Assembly (NCBI GenBank): GCA_035318985.1
Contig: DATHDP010000068.1
Span: 1-46,078, forward strand
Source of the DNA: VBAS01 sp035318985
Lineage (GTDB): Bacteria; Bacteroidota; Bacteroidia; Chitinophagales; Chitinophagaceae
Reading direction: 5' to 3'
Length of the DNA: 46,078 nucleotides
How positions within the stretch are numbered: the stretch's first letter is position 1; the number at the start of each line of letters is the position of its first letter. The translations under genes were made by a program, and so were the position numbers. Shown here piece by piece: positions 6,432 through 16,600 of this stretch. The notes below the pieces were generated by a model. That model was not told where the DNA came from. It saw only the letters and a program-made list of their open reading frames with translations, and searched no databases.

Positions 6432-8252
6432 TTAATGATCCGTGGTCTCATTAGGACCGACAGGCTCTGTTTGTGGAATAAATTCTCTTCCATCTTTACC
6501 ATAATCATAAGCCCAGCGATGAACCTCAGGAATTTCACCCGGCCAGTTTCCATGACCCGGATTGATAGGTGTTGTCCATTCAAGAGTATTTGCGCCCCAT
6601 GGATTTTGTGTTCTTACTTTTCTTCCTTTAAAAATTGAATAGAAGAAATTAAATACAAACATCAACTGCGCTGCAAACACGATTATAGAAACAACAGTGA
6701 TCATTTTATTCAGATCATCAAATTTATTGAACGCATGCCAGTCTCTCAGATCAAGATAACGACGCGGCACGCCAGCCAAACCTTCATAGTGCATCGGCCA
6801 GAAAATAAGGTAAGCACCGACCATTGTTATCCAGAAATGGATATATCCAAGAGTATGGTTCAAATAGCGGCCAAACATTTTCGGGAACCAATGATAGATA
6901 CCTGCATGCATTCCAAACATTGATGCCACACCCATAACAATATGGAAGTGTGCAACAACAAACTTTGTATCGTGCAAATGAATATCAATAGTTGAGTTTC
7001 CGAGGAACAAGCCAGTCAATCCACCAGAAATAAATAAGCTTACGAAACCAATTGCAAATAACATCCCGGGTGTAAAGCGGATATTACCACGCCATAATGT
7101 AGTAAGCCAGTTAAATACTTTAATAGCGGATGGTACGGCGATCAATAATGTTAACAATACAAAGAAAGCACCGAGAAAAGGATTCAATCCCGTTACAAAC
7201 ATATGATGCGCCCAAACCAGGAATGCAAGAATAGTGATCGCAAACAAAGAACCCACCATGGCCATATATCCGAAGATCGGCTTCCGGGAATTTACACTCA
7301 GAATTTCAGACACCATTCCCATTGCTGGTAACAAGATGATATAAACTTCAGGGTGACCAAGGAACCAGAATAAGTGCTGGAACAGAATCGCACTTCCTCC
7401 TTCATTTGGTAAAATTTGTCCCGCAACGTATATATCACTCAGGTAAAAGCTTGTTCCGAGATTTCTATCAAATAACAAAAGGATAGCACCTGAAAGAAGA
7501 ACAGGGAAAGAAAGTACACCAAGGACCGCTGTGAAAAGAATAGCCCACATTGTGAGTGGCATTCTTGTCATGCTCATTCCTTTTGTACGCATATTTAAAA
7601 TAGTTGCGATATAATTTAAACCACCAAGCAATGATGATACAATGAACATCGCCATACTTATCAACCATAGATCCATTCCTATTTTAGAACCTGAACTCGC
7701 CTGGTGTAATGCACTAAGTGGTGGATATACGGTCCATCCGCCCGCTGCAGGACCCGTATGAACAAATAAAGAAGAGAACATGATAACACTGGCGATAAAG
7801 AAAAACCAGTAAGAAAGCATATTAAGAAATGGAGAAGCCATATCTCTTGCTCCTATCTGAAGAGGAATTAAAAGATTGGCAAAGGTTCCGCTAAGACCAG
7901 CGGTCAGTACGAAAAACACAAGCACAGTTCCGTGAATGGTAACCAGTGCATAATAAAATTCTGGTTGTATCACACCGCCTGCTGCCCACTTACCAAAAAA
8001 CGTTTCAAGTATTGGAAATGTTTGTTCGGGGAATCCAAGTTGTAAACGGAACAATACAGAAAATAATCCGCCAATGATCGCCCACACAATACCTGTGATC
8101 AAAAACTGTTTACCGATCGTTTTGTGATCCTGGCTAAAAATATATTTAGTGATAAATGTTTCTTTATGATGATGAACATGATGCTCATCATGATGTACAT
8201 CATGATGGGTGATCACTTCCGCATGTCCATGCATATTTGCTTCGTTACTCAT
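6432..8252 (-). CDS. ctaD: Cytochrome c oxidase subunit I
   Basis: The catalytic subunit of an A1-type heme-copper oxidase; it reduces O2 to water and pumps protons. The 606-residue protein has twelve or more helices. It shows the expected ligands: heme a His107 (TIHGT), CuB His300 with cross-linked Tyr304 and proton-channel Glu302 (LGHPEVYIILLP), CuB His349/His350 (WAHHMFVTG), and heme a3/heme a His435/His437 (VVAHFHIVMG). The N-terminal tail (residues 8-29) is unusually rich in histidine, with eleven His. It lies between coxII (50 bp upstream) and ctaB. Together with ActA-F it probably forms an ACIII-oxidase supercomplex, as shown for Flavobacterium johnsoniae. Confidence 0.97.
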   Translation of the reverse strand: MSNEANMHGHAEVITHHDVHHDEHHVHHHKETFITKYIFSQDHKTIGKQFLITGIVWAIIGGLFSVLFRLQLGFPEQTFPILETFFGKWAAGGVIQPEFYYALVTIHGTVLVFFVLTAGLSGTFANLLIPLQIGARDMASPFLNMLSYWFFFIASVIMFSSLFVHTGPAAGGWTVYPPLSALHQASSGSKIGMDLWLISMAMFIVSSLLGGLNYIATILNMRTKGMSMTRMPLTMWAILFTAVLGVLSFPVLLSGAILLLFDRNLGTSFYLSDIYVAGQILPNEGGSAILFQHLFWFLGHPEVYIILLPAMGMVSEILSVNSRKPIFGYMAMVGSLFAITILAFLVWAHHMFVTGLNPFLGAFFVLLTLLIAVPSAIKVFNWLTTLWRGNIRFTPGMLFAIGFVSLFISGGLTGLFLGNSTIDIHLHDTKFVVAHFHIVMGVASMFGMHAGIYHWFPKMFGRYLNHTLGYIHFWITMVGAYLIFWPMHYEGLAGVPRRYLDLRDWHAFNKFDDLNKMITVVSIIVFAAQLMFVFNFFYSIFKGRKVRTQNPWGANTLEWTTPINPGHGNWPGEIPEVHRWAYDYGKDGREFIPQTEPVGPNETTDH

Positions 8253-8270
8253 AGTTCACTTTTTTAAGAC

Positions 8271-8288
8271 GTCCTGCTCCTGCGGGAC
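8271..8288. repeat. Imperfect hairpin between coxII and coxI
   Basis: GTCCTGC at 8271-8277 and GCGGGAC at 8282-8288 pair with one mismatch around TCCT. It resembles the GTCCCGC arms of the terminator at 3361-3392 but has no T-run next to it on the minus strand. It is probably a decayed copy of a dispersed palindrome or an mRNA-stability hairpin. Confidence 0.4.
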
Positions 8289-8302
8289 TATCAAAAAATT
8301 AA

Positions 8303-9367
8303 TTATTTATTTTGCGGCATTACTGCTGCATTGGTATTTACCGTATCTGCTATTGCTTTCAAAGCTTCCGGATCTTTCTCAGGATGGGCCAAATAAAATT
8401 TAGGCTTTTGCTTTGCCATCCACAGATCAAATTCTTCCTGTGATTCAACTATTATCGTTCCTCTCATTTTATAATGCCCCGCTCCGCACATCTGGTCGCA
8501 TGAAATCTCATAAACAAAATCAGGATCGTCCATATCTTTTTTCATTTGTGCTGTTGTCTTCGTAGGTGTAAACCACATAGTAGTTGGTGTACCCGGAACA
8601 GCATCCATTTTCAACCGGAAATGCGTAAGACCTACATCATGAATTACATCTTTTGCATTAATAATAAGTCGCACCGGTTTATTAACTACAAGATGCATAG
8701 GATCACCAGGTGCGATATAGATATCATCCTTATTTGCAGAATCTTCCCATAATTGACCTAGCGGGTTATTTTCGCTTTCCCTAATTGCTTTGAAATATTT
8801 TTTGCCAAGCACTTTATCTTTTCCGGGGTAGCGAAACTCCCATTTGAATTGGCTTCCTGTTATTTCGATCTGCATTGCATTTGCTGGAGCTTCTCCTGTA
8901 ATTCTGAACCAATAATATAAACCAAACCCTACCATCACTGTTAATACGATCGCAGGAACGGCGGTCCACAAAACCTCTAGTTTATTATTATGCGGATAGA
9001 AATATGCTTTTCTGTTATCTGACTCCTGGTATTTATAAGCAAACCAGAAAAGAACGATCTGTGTAATAACAAATACGATACCCGTGATCACCAATGTGAT
9101 CTTAAGCATATTGTCAACATCATGTCCATGATCGGAAGCGGCTGAACCAAACTGCAAGATCTTTCCACCATATTTTTCATTACAATAATAAACACCTATC
9201 AAGCCGAGTATAAGAAACACAAGTAATAAAAACGCATTGATCTTATTCGTCTGCTTTCTTGATTTCTCCTCTCCACGCATCACTGCCACATACTCACTTG
9301 CTTTAGCTATCTGGAAGGTGATCAAAAAGCCAAGCAAGAGGATCAGTATAATGAAAGTCGTTTGCAT
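8303..9367 (-). CDS. ctaC: Cytochrome c oxidase subunit II (CuA)
   Basis: Accepts electrons from the c hemes and passes them via CuA to subunit I. The 354-residue protein has two extra N-terminal hydrophobic segments (about residues 4-21 and 44-62). These precede the two canonical helices (about 88-113 and 132-154) and the periplasmic cupredoxin domain. CuA ligands are visible as His243 (VIHDVG), Cys290, Cys294, His298 and Met301 (CDQMCGAGHYKM). There is no CxxCH motif, so this is an aa3-type and not a caa3-type subunit; electrons must come from ACIII or a separate cytochrome. It sits 53 bp after actF. Confidence 0.95.
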   Translation of the reverse strand: MQTTFIILILLLGFLITFQIAKASEYVAVMRGEEKSRKQTNKINAFLLLVFLILGLIGVYYCNEKYGGKILQFGSAASDHGHDVDNMLKITLVITGIVFVITQIVLFWFAYKYQESDNRKAYFYPHNNKLEVLWTAVPAIVLTVMVGFGLYYWFRITGEAPANAMQIEITGSQFKWEFRYPGKDKVLGKKYFKAIRESENNPLGQLWEDSANKDDIYIAPGDPMHLVVNKPVRLIINAKDVIHDVGLTHFRLKMDAVPGTPTTMWFTPTKTTAQMKKDMDDPDFVYEISCDQMCGAGHYKMRGTIIVESQEEFDLWMAKQKPKFYLAHPEKDPEALKAIADTVNTNAAVMPQNK

Positions 9368-9420
9368 ATTCTTAGTTCAATTTATAATTATCAGCACTTA
9401 ATAATTTCCAGTTTCAATTT

Positions 9421-10644
9421 TTATGTATGATGGATCACACTTTCTTTAAAGAACGGATGATTCTTCGGAACCAACGGATGTTTTGACAATGTTCTTCCAA
9501 CGATCAGCATTATCAAACCCACAAATCCAAGACCAACTCCCAGGTCATATAACATCAACGGCACATGATCTTTTGAATTAGCAGGGTGCACCATTTGGAA
9601 AAAGTCAAGCCAGTGACCAAAAATGATCACCACTGCAAGAATGGTCATAGTCGTATAATTTCTTTTTGCTCCTCTCTTCATCAATAACAAAAGAGGTGCG
9701 ATGAAATTGATAATGATATTTAAAAAGAAAATACCACGATAAGGCCCTTCTACTCTTGGCTCAAAATATTTTGTTTCTTCCGGCTGGTTACTATACCATA
9801 TCAGCATATACTGGCTAAACCATAGGTAACACCAGAATACAGAGAATGCAAACATGAATTTTCCAATATCATGAAGATGCTCTTCATTGGTATATTCTAA
9901 GTAGCCTTTATTTTTCAGGTAAATAACAAACAAAGCGATCAGGGCTACACCAGATACAAATGTGCTTGCGAAAGTGTACCAGCTATACATAGTGCTGTAC
10001 CAATGTGCATCAATGCTCATCAGCCACAGCCATGGAATGGTTGACATAACCGTAAGCGCAAAAACAAGAAGAAACAATGCAGACCATACAGTATTTTTCC
10101 ATTGAAATATCTTTCCTTCTTCAACACTCATCTTCCTTTCATCGGTGCTTAAAGACAGATTCCTCATCTTTTTACCTAATAAAGACCAAAGCGTAATTGT
10201 CAATACTGTCCAAACGGTAAAAAATGTCTTATTTAAAAACCCTGATTTATGTTTTAAAATATCATCAAGATGATCTTCGGGTGCTGCCCAATGATAAATA
10301 GCATGGTCATTACCAAAAACGATCGCTAATAAAATTACTCCGCAAATAACACCAATAACAGGTACCGCTGAAGCAATTGCCTCTGACACTCTTCTGAAAC
10401 TTGTTGTCCAGCCACCCCAGGCAAGAATAGTAGCGCAAAGGAAAAACATTGCTGCATTCACCACCAATAAAAAGAATACACTGTTTTGCAAAAGGCTTCC
10501 CCAAAATCTTGCTCTTTCATGTTCGCTATTACTTGCACCATGTGTTACATAAAGCAAAATGACAGATATAATACCGACTGCGATCAGTGCATACGACCAC
10601 AGACTGTATCTTTTTGGTATTTCAAATTTTTCACGAATAGTCAT
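9421..10644 (-). CDS. actF: Alternative complex III subunit ActF
   Basis: A 407-residue polytopic membrane protein with about ten helices. Motifs include FFTVWTVLTITLWSLLGKKM, SIDAHWYSTMYSWYTFAS and FWCYLWFSQYMLIWYSNQPEE, which are typical of the ActF/ActC core of the menaquinol:cytochrome c oxidoreductase. It is distantly related to the NrfD/PsrC fold and helps anchor the iron-sulfur subunit in the membrane. Conserved His and acidic residues may form a proton path, as proposed for the family. Its position directly after actE and before coxII is the standard gene order. The ATG at 10644 is 34 nt beyond the actE stop. Confidence 0.92.
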   Translation of the reverse strand: MTIREKFEIPKRYSLWSYALIAVGIISVILLYVTHGASNSEHERARFWGSLLQNSVFFLLVVNAAMFFLCATILAWGGWTTSFRRVSEAIASAVPVIGVICGVILLAIVFGNDHAIYHWAAPEDHLDDILKHKSGFLNKTFFTVWTVLTITLWSLLGKKMRNLSLSTDERKMSVEEGKIFQWKNTVWSALFLLVFALTVMSTIPWLWLMSIDAHWYSTMYSWYTFASTFVSGVALIALFVIYLKNKGYLEYTNEEHLHDIGKFMFAFSVFWCYLWFSQYMLIWYSNQPEETKYFEPRVEGPYRGIFFLNIIINFIAPLLLLMKRGAKRNYTTMTILAVVIIFGHWLDFFQMVHPANSKDHVPLMLYDLGVGLGFVGLIMLIVGRTLSKHPLVPKNHPFFKESVIHHT

Positions 10645-10678
10645 CAGTTTACCTTTTATTATTCTTCAATAAAACTTT

Positions 10679-11359
10679 TTATTTCTTAGCACTTGCTGAG
10701 CTATCAGCAGCTGCGGGTTTACTATTTGCTAAACTCTGTTTTCCTTTTATATAGTGAATGATCATCCAACGTTGCTTTGTGCTCAACTGCGATGCATAAC
10801 TGCCCATTGCATTTTTTCCATAAGTAACAGAATAAAACATTTGCCCGTCTGGCATTTTTGAAACAACAGGGTCAGCTATCAAATTTTTGGGTGCCGCGCC
10901 ATACGGACCATTACCTCCATTAAATAATGGACCATTACCATCTAATTTTTCGCCATGACAAATACCACAATTAACAAGATATAATCTTGCTGCTTCAATT
11001 GAATCAACTGCATTCAATGCAGGTAAAGGATTAGGAACATTCGCAGATGCCTTATAATTGGTTGCAGTAGTATCTCCTATTTTATCCATTGTCAATGGGA
11101 AAGCTGGCATATCTTCTCTTGCAACTGTTCCTGTCACGGGCATCCTGTCGTAATAGATCTTTCCACCTCTCTCTAATGTATCACCTGTAAATTTTGATGA
11201 ATCCAAAGCAGCATAAGTTTCATAAGCCCTGCTATAGGCCATGTCCGGCATATAAGCACGTCCGGTACTTCCATTATCCCTGCAACTGCTCAACAGCATG
11301 CCTACCGTAACAATTCCTGTAATTATTGCAATTTTTTTCATCATGAATTTTTTATTCAT
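10679..11359 (-). CDS. actE: Alternative complex III subunit ActE, monoheme cytochrome c
   Basis: A periplasmic lipoprotein with one heme c, part of the ACIII electron wire. The N-terminus is a lipoprotein signal with lipobox LLSSC (Cys26). The heme motif is C131-G-I-C134-H135, and the likely sixth ligand is Met185 in GKNAMGSYA. The C-terminus is Ser/Ala/Lys-rich. The 226-residue size fits the family. The ATG at 11359 is immediately adjacent to the actD stop (11360), so the two are probably coupled. Two further in-frame ATGs at residues 6 and 7 (11344, 11341) are possible starts that would keep the signal peptide. Confidence 0.93.
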   Translation of the reverse strand: MNKKFMMKKIAIITGIVTVGMLLSSCRDNGSTGRAYMPDMAYSRAYETYAALDSSKFTGDTLERGGKIYYDRMPVTGTVAREDMPAFPLTMDKIGDTTATNYKASANVPNPLPALNAVDSIEAARLYLVNCGICHGEKLDGNGPLFNGGNGPYGAAPKNLIADPVVSKMPDGQMFYSVTYGKNAMGSYASQLSTKQRWMIIHYIKGKQSLANSKPAAADSSASAKK

Positions 11360-11950
11360 TTATGCTGCTACTTCTTCTTTTTTCTTTTCAAGAATTTGTT
11401 CTTTATCATAACGGCCAAGCCACCAACGAGCTTCTTTACGATCTACTTTCACATCTTTTGCTCCAAGACTTTGTAAAAAGGATACTGCCTCTGCGTCATT
11501 TGTTTTATCTGTGCACTCTAATGCCATTAAGAAAATATCATCAGTTGATCTTAAATTAAAATGATCCTTTTTTACAAATGGCGCCAATTGGCACAGGTAA
11601 CAAAAAGTAAGTACCATACCAACAGCAGAAAACAATACTGTTAACTCGAATGTGATAGGTATCCAGGCGGGTAATGAGAAAAATGGTTTACCACCAAAAT
11701 TCAGTGGCCAATCATACGTCAACGCCCATGAAATAAATCCTAATGCTGTAGATGTACCGGTAATTGCATAAAGAAAACCGGCAGTATGCAAACTCGTATC
11801 ACGAAGACCCATTGCCTTATCCAATCCGTGAATAGGAAATGGCGTGAACACATCGTGAATTTTGTATCCAGCCTTGCGAACTTTTTTCACAGCAGGAAAC
11901 AGCACCGCCTCATCATCAAAGCTGCCTACTACATATTTTTTTATTGCCAT
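11360..11950 (-). CDS. actD: Alternative complex III subunit ActD (DUF3341)
   Basis: A 196-residue membrane subunit of ACIII. It has an N-terminal soluble part (KKYVVGSFDDEAVLFPAVKK, with GYKIHDVFTPFPIHGLDKAMG), two helices (about residues 58-76 and 93-118) and a C-terminal soluble tail. The FTPFPIHGLDKAMG segment is highly typical of DUF3341/ActD. ATG 11950 (MAIKKY) was chosen. The open frame upstream to 12001 reads through a dispersed repeat and would add 17 residues foreign to the family. The stop directly abuts the actE start. Confidence 0.92.
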   Translation of the reverse strand: MAIKKYVVGSFDDEAVLFPAVKKVRKAGYKIHDVFTPFPIHGLDKAMGLRDTSLHTAGFLYAITGTSTALGFISWALTYDWPLNFGGKPFFSLPAWIPITFELTVLFSAVGMVLTFCYLCQLAPFVKKDHFNLRSTDDIFLMALECTDKTNDAEAVSFLQSLGAKDVKVDRKEARWWLGRYDKEQILEKKKEEVAA

Positions 11951-11952
11951 AA

Positions 11953-11986
11953 TACCCCAAACCCCTAAAGGGGCTTTTAGACTCCG
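11953..11986 (-). repeat. CCCTTTAGGG-type dispersed palindrome, copy 2
   Basis: On the minus strand: TCTAAAAGCCCCTTTAGGGG followed by TTTGGGG, ending 2 nt before the actD ATG. The palindrome CCCCTAAAGGGG is at 11962-11973. Because it ends next to the start codon it forms the actD leader, and a hairpin here could affect ribosome access. Confidence 0.6.
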
Positions 11987-12080
11987 AAATATCAACCACA
12001 CATTACTGATTCGTAAATCACCATTCCGGAATTAATTATTAAATATTATTATAAGAACTGTTTCAAAAAATTATACACTT

Positions 12081-12113
12081 CCACCTAAGTTCCCCCTTTA
12101 GGGGGACAGGGGG
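12081..12113 (+). repeat. CCCTTTAGGG-type dispersed palindrome, copy 3
   Basis: CTAAGTTCCCCCTTTAGGGG followed by GACAGGGGG, directly touching the actC stop codon at 12114. The palindrome CCCCCTTTAGGGGG is at 12092-12105. It lies 95 bp from copy 2, in the opposite orientation. Confidence 0.6.
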
Positions 12114-13568
12114 TTATGCCCCATGATCATGAGAATGCTCTTCAGCAAACTCGACATTTGGCTGTACTTCCAGTTTATCCATCCTGTCTTTTTGTACGTC
12201 ACCGCTCCTCTTCAATATATGTTTGATCTCCGCCAATGCAATTACCGGGAAGAATTTTGAGAATAAGAAATAGCAGGTAAAGAACAAACCAAATGTTCCC
12301 AAGTAAAATCCTACTTCCCAAATTGTCGGTCTGTAATAAGTGGACCATGACGATGGCAGGTAATCACGATATACAGACGTAACGATGATCACAAAACGTT
12401 CGAACCACATACCCACGTTCACAAGTATTGACATAAAGAAAGTAACCAACAGGTTCCTTCTCATTTTTCTTATCCAGAAGATCTGTGGCGATAATACGTT
12501 ACACCCCATCATGATCCAATAGCTCCATCCAAGAGGACTATTTACATTCACCCGGTTTTGGGCAAATGCAAACCATTCGTATTCGTTAGCGCCATACCAT
12601 GCAATAAACAACTCCGTGAGATAGGCTATTCCGACAATTGAGCCGGTAAGAATAATGATCTTATTCATCACATCAATATGCTCAATAGTTATATATTCTT
12701 CCAACCCCAATACTTTTCTTGTTACTACCAACAGCGTTTGCACCATTGCAAATCCGGAAAAGATAGCTCCAGCAACAAAGTAAGGAGGGAAGATAGTTGT
12801 GTGCCATCCGGGAACGACCGAAGTGGCGAAGTCAAAAGATACTATCGTATGCACTGACAATACAAGCGGTGTAGCCAACCCTGCCAATACCAATGAAAGT
12901 GCTTCGTGTCTTTGCCAGTGTTTTGTACTTCCTGTCCAACCAAATGCCGCCACACCATAAAACATTTTTCTCCATTTCTTTTTTGCACGGTCACGAAGAG
13001 TTGCTACGTCAGGGATCAAACCACTATACCAGAATAAAAGTGAAACGGTAAAATATGTTGAGATGGCAAATACGTCCCAAAGAAGCGGTGAGTTAAAATT
13101 TACCCATAACGGACCTCTTGTGTTTGGATAAGGTAACACGAAGAATGCATCCCATACACGACCCATGTGCCAGATAGGGAATTGACCAGCACATATTACC
13201 GCAAAAATTGTCATCGCTTCTGCCGCACGATTCACACCTGTTCTCCAACCCTGGCGGAACAATAACAAGATCGCAGAGATCAAGGTTCCGGCGTGACCAA
13301 TACCGATCCACCAAACGAAATTGGTAATGTCATATCCCCAACCAACTGTTTTATTCAGATTCCATTGGCCTGTACCATATATCACTTCCATCGTCACAGA
13401 CAGAATACCGAAACATAAAAATATTACAGAAACAATAAAGCCTATCCACCATGCACGACTTGGCTTTGCTTCCACAGGGCGGCAGATATCTTCTGATATC
13501 TGGTGATAATCTTTCCCTCCATCAACCAGTGGCGGTCTTATCTGTGATTCGTATCTGATTAATCCCAT
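12114..13568 (-). CDS. actC: Alternative complex III subunit ActC (NrfD/PsrC-like)
   Basis: A 484-residue polytopic membrane subunit of the NrfD/PsrC family that forms the quinol-binding membrane core with ActB. About ten hydrophobic helices are visible. The motifs GWGYDITNFVWWIGIGHAGT, SVHTIVSFDFATSVVPGWH, PPYFVAGAIFSGFAMVQTLL and NVGMWFERFVIIVTS are characteristic. The tail is acidic and His-containing (EEHSHDHGA). Menaquinol oxidation near the periplasmic side is known for the family. It follows actB after a 129-bp spacer that holds a hairpin and the second copy of the 48-bp element. Confidence 0.95.
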   Translation of the reverse strand: MGLIRYESQIRPPLVDGGKDYHQISEDICRPVEAKPSRAWWIGFIVSVIFLCFGILSVTMEVIYGTGQWNLNKTVGWGYDITNFVWWIGIGHAGTLISAILLLFRQGWRTGVNRAAEAMTIFAVICAGQFPIWHMGRVWDAFFVLPYPNTRGPLWVNFNSPLLWDVFAISTYFTVSLLFWYSGLIPDVATLRDRAKKKWRKMFYGVAAFGWTGSTKHWQRHEALSLVLAGLATPLVLSVHTIVSFDFATSVVPGWHTTIFPPYFVAGAIFSGFAMVQTLLVVTRKVLGLEEYITIEHIDVMNKIIILTGSIVGIAYLTELFIAWYGANEYEWFAFAQNRVNVNSPLGWSYWIMMGCNVLSPQIFWIRKMRRNLLVTFFMSILVNVGMWFERFVIIVTSVYRDYLPSSWSTYYRPTIWEVGFYLGTFGLFFTCYFLFSKFFPVIALAEIKHILKRSGDVQKDRMDKLEVQPNVEFAEEHSHDHGA

Positions 13569-13584
13569 AATCTTTTAGCTTTTA

Positions 13585-13599
13585 TCCGCCGAAGGCGGA
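13585..13599. repeat. Perfect hairpin TCCGCC/GGCGGA between actB and actC
   Basis: TCCGCC (13585-13590) and GGCGGA (13594-13599) pair perfectly around a 3-nt loop. No T-run follows in the minus direction, so it is unlikely to be a terminator. It may be a dispersed palindrome or a stabiliser between cistrons. Confidence 0.5.
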
Positions 13600-13649
13600 C
13601 TTTACTGTTAGCTTTTTATTATTTAGTCAACTACCTGTTCTCTATTCTA

Positions 13650-13697
13650 CTTCTGTTGCGTCGCACTCTTGTACTTTCATACCTCTACTCAACATTC
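13650..13697 (-). repeat. 48-bp intercistronic element, copy 2
   Basis: Matches 4823-4870 at 39 of 48 positions in the minus-strand reading, with an identical 23-nt core around GAGTGCGACGCAA. It ends exactly at the actB stop codon and lies 81 bp before the actC start. Confidence 0.75.
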
Positions 13698-16600
13698 TTA
13701 ATGCGCTGCTTCTGTTTTCTTTTCTTCAGTCGTTGCTTCAGTTGCATGATTTTCAGTCGCCACATGTTCTTTTATCTTGCTTTCAATCATCTCGTTTGTG
13801 TTCCTGATCTTGGCCAGGTAGTTCACATTCGGCAAAGTGTGTACCTGCTCGATCACATAGAAAAGACGATCATCATTTTCTGCTCTTGTCTTCACAACTT
13901 TACTTTCTTTATCATGAACATTCCCAAATACGATCGCTTCAGTAGGACAAGCCTGCATACATGCAGTCTTTGCTTTTCCATCTGCCAAAGTAGTATTTGC
14001 TTTCTTTGCGTCTAATTTTGCTTCCTGTAAACGCTGTACGCAGAAAGAACATTTTTCCATCACACCTCTTGAACGAACCGTAACATCAGGATTCAACACC
14101 ATTCTTGTAAGATCATCGTTCATGTGTTCAACTACAGGATCAAGTTTACCAACCAATTGTTGATCACGGTTATTCGGAAAACTATCTGCACCAGTATAAT
14201 CGGCCCAATTGAAACGACGAACTTTATAAGGACAGTTGTTGGCACAATATCTTGTACCAATACAACGGTTATATGCCATTTGATTCAACCCTTCACTGCT
14301 ATGATTGGTAGCGGCAACAGGGCACACATTCTCACAGGGAGCATTATCACAATGCTGACACATCATTGGCTGAAACACCACTGCTTTTACATCATCAGGG
14401 TTTTCTTTATTGGTTACAAAATAGCGGTCGATACGTAACCAATGCATGTCGTGATAACGTGCCACTTCTCTTTTACCAACAACAGGTACATTATTCTCAG
14501 CATGACAAGCAACAACACATGCACCACAAGCTGTACAGCTATTCATATCAACGCTCATTCCCCATTTCAATCCTGGCTGAATATGATCAGGATAAATAGT
14601 CGATTCTGTACGGAAGTCGCCTGTTTTAGGAGCAAAGTCAGCGGCAAGTTCCTCGCGGAATCTTTTGAACTGCTTACGATCGTGTACAAAAGAAGCCAAT
14701 GAAGTTTCCTTCACCACTTCACTTCTGTTCTCATATGAATTGTGAACCTGTGATTGTGCAACCCGATAGGTTTTGTTTGCATTCGCTACAGTTACATCAG
14801 GCGAATAATTATCCCGTGTTGTTGCGTTTGAAGAGGAAAAACCATATACATTCTTACCTACTTCGCCTGCTGCTTTTCCTAAATTCTTACTTCTGCCATA
14901 TCCAACTGCAATTGCAATTGTATCCTTATCCATTCCCGGAATGATCATCACAGGAAGTTCAACACTTTTACCGCCAACTGTAACTGTTACAACAGGTTTT
15001 TCCGGATAATATTCGTAACTATTAATGTGTCTTTCAGAGCCGCCGATCAGGTCAACACCAACAATTTCTTTTGCAAGTGGCATGCTCATCATTACATAAT
15101 TGTCCCATGTAGCTTTTGTTATTGGATCAGGTAATTCCTGTAGCCATGGATTGGTTCCTTGTTTACCTGTGCCAATAGAAACTTTTTGATAAAGTACTAA
15201 TTCAACCTTTCCACCTTTTTTTATTCCCGAGATCGCAGCTACAGCCTCTTGCACAGATGCTCCATTAAATGAACCCGGAGAAGGAGCTGTAGTTGCCTGT
15301 ATTGTTACTACAGGAGGTTTAGCTCCTGTACTGTCTTTAGTATTTATTGATGTGGCTGTTAATGACTTTGCATTTCCATCGATTACGCCTCTTTGAAGCG
15401 CCGTATCAAATGCAGTTTTAGAGCCAAGCTTTGTTTCCCAATAATTCTTAAAATATGTTTCGTAATCAGTATTGTTACCGCTCCATTTTAATAATGAAGT
15501 TTGAAAGGCTCTTGTTTTGAAAAGTGGATGAATAGTTGGTTGGATAAAACTTGTATAGCCTGTTTTTGGTTCAGCATCACCCCAGCTTTCCAGGAAATGA
15601 TGAGCAGGGATCACGTAATCACAATGCTCTGTAGTTTCATCAAGATATTCGTTGAAAGAGATCTTTGTTTTCACTTTTGCCAAAGCAGCATTGAATTTAT
15701 CTGCTGCATGATAATTATATGATGGATTAGCACCATAGATCATTATTGCACCAACCTGCCCGGCATTCATTTGATCAATGAGATCACTTAAATCTTTATC
15801 AACACCCAGGCGATAGTTTAATGTAGTTGACCAATCAATTGTAGAACCATACGCACCGATCGCATTGTTGATCGCATTTACAACTGTCTGCACATTTACA
15901 TCATTACTTCCACTTACTACAACTGCTGCGCCTTTGTTTGCCATTAATTCAGTGGCCGCTTTTGTAATTCCTGCTTTTACTTTATCGCTTAAAGCAGTTG
16001 TTGCCGCATTACCTGCAATAGCAGCGAGTAAAGCTGATGCAATAGCACCTGCTTCAGATGGACGATGAGTAAATCTTTCATCTGCATTTGCCCCAGTCAT
16101 GCTCATAAAGCTTTCAAACTGCAAATGCCTGCTCATTTCAGATGCACCGTCTTTTAATTTTCTTGTTTGGGAATATTGACGGGCAAACTCAACAGGACTT
16201 AACCATGTACCCAAAAAATCAGCGCCAAGACTTACAATTATTTTTGCTTTTGCAAGATTGTAAGATGGAATTGCTCTTTTCCCAAATGTTGCTTCATTAG
16301 CCATCAGCATTCCGCTGAAGGAATCAGCATCATACTGCACATGTTTTAATCCCGGGTATTTAGTAATAATTTCTTTTGTAGTAATTGAAGTGATAGTGCT
16401 TGTCAGCAAGACAGCATTTGTAACACCTGCATCACCTATCATTTTATCAAGCTGCTCGAAAGTTGGCACCTCTTCAAACTTATCGCCAACTTTTCTTTTT
16501 GGATGAGTCAGCCTGTTTGTATCATAAAGATCAAGAACAGAAGCTTGTGCTCTTGCTGATGTTCCTCCTCCTGTATAAGTACATTCATTATTGCCTTCGA

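Noticed and set aside
8271..8288. Terminator between coxII and coxI
   Set aside because: The hairpin is imperfect and lacks a T-run, and a stop here would separate essential oxidase subunits.
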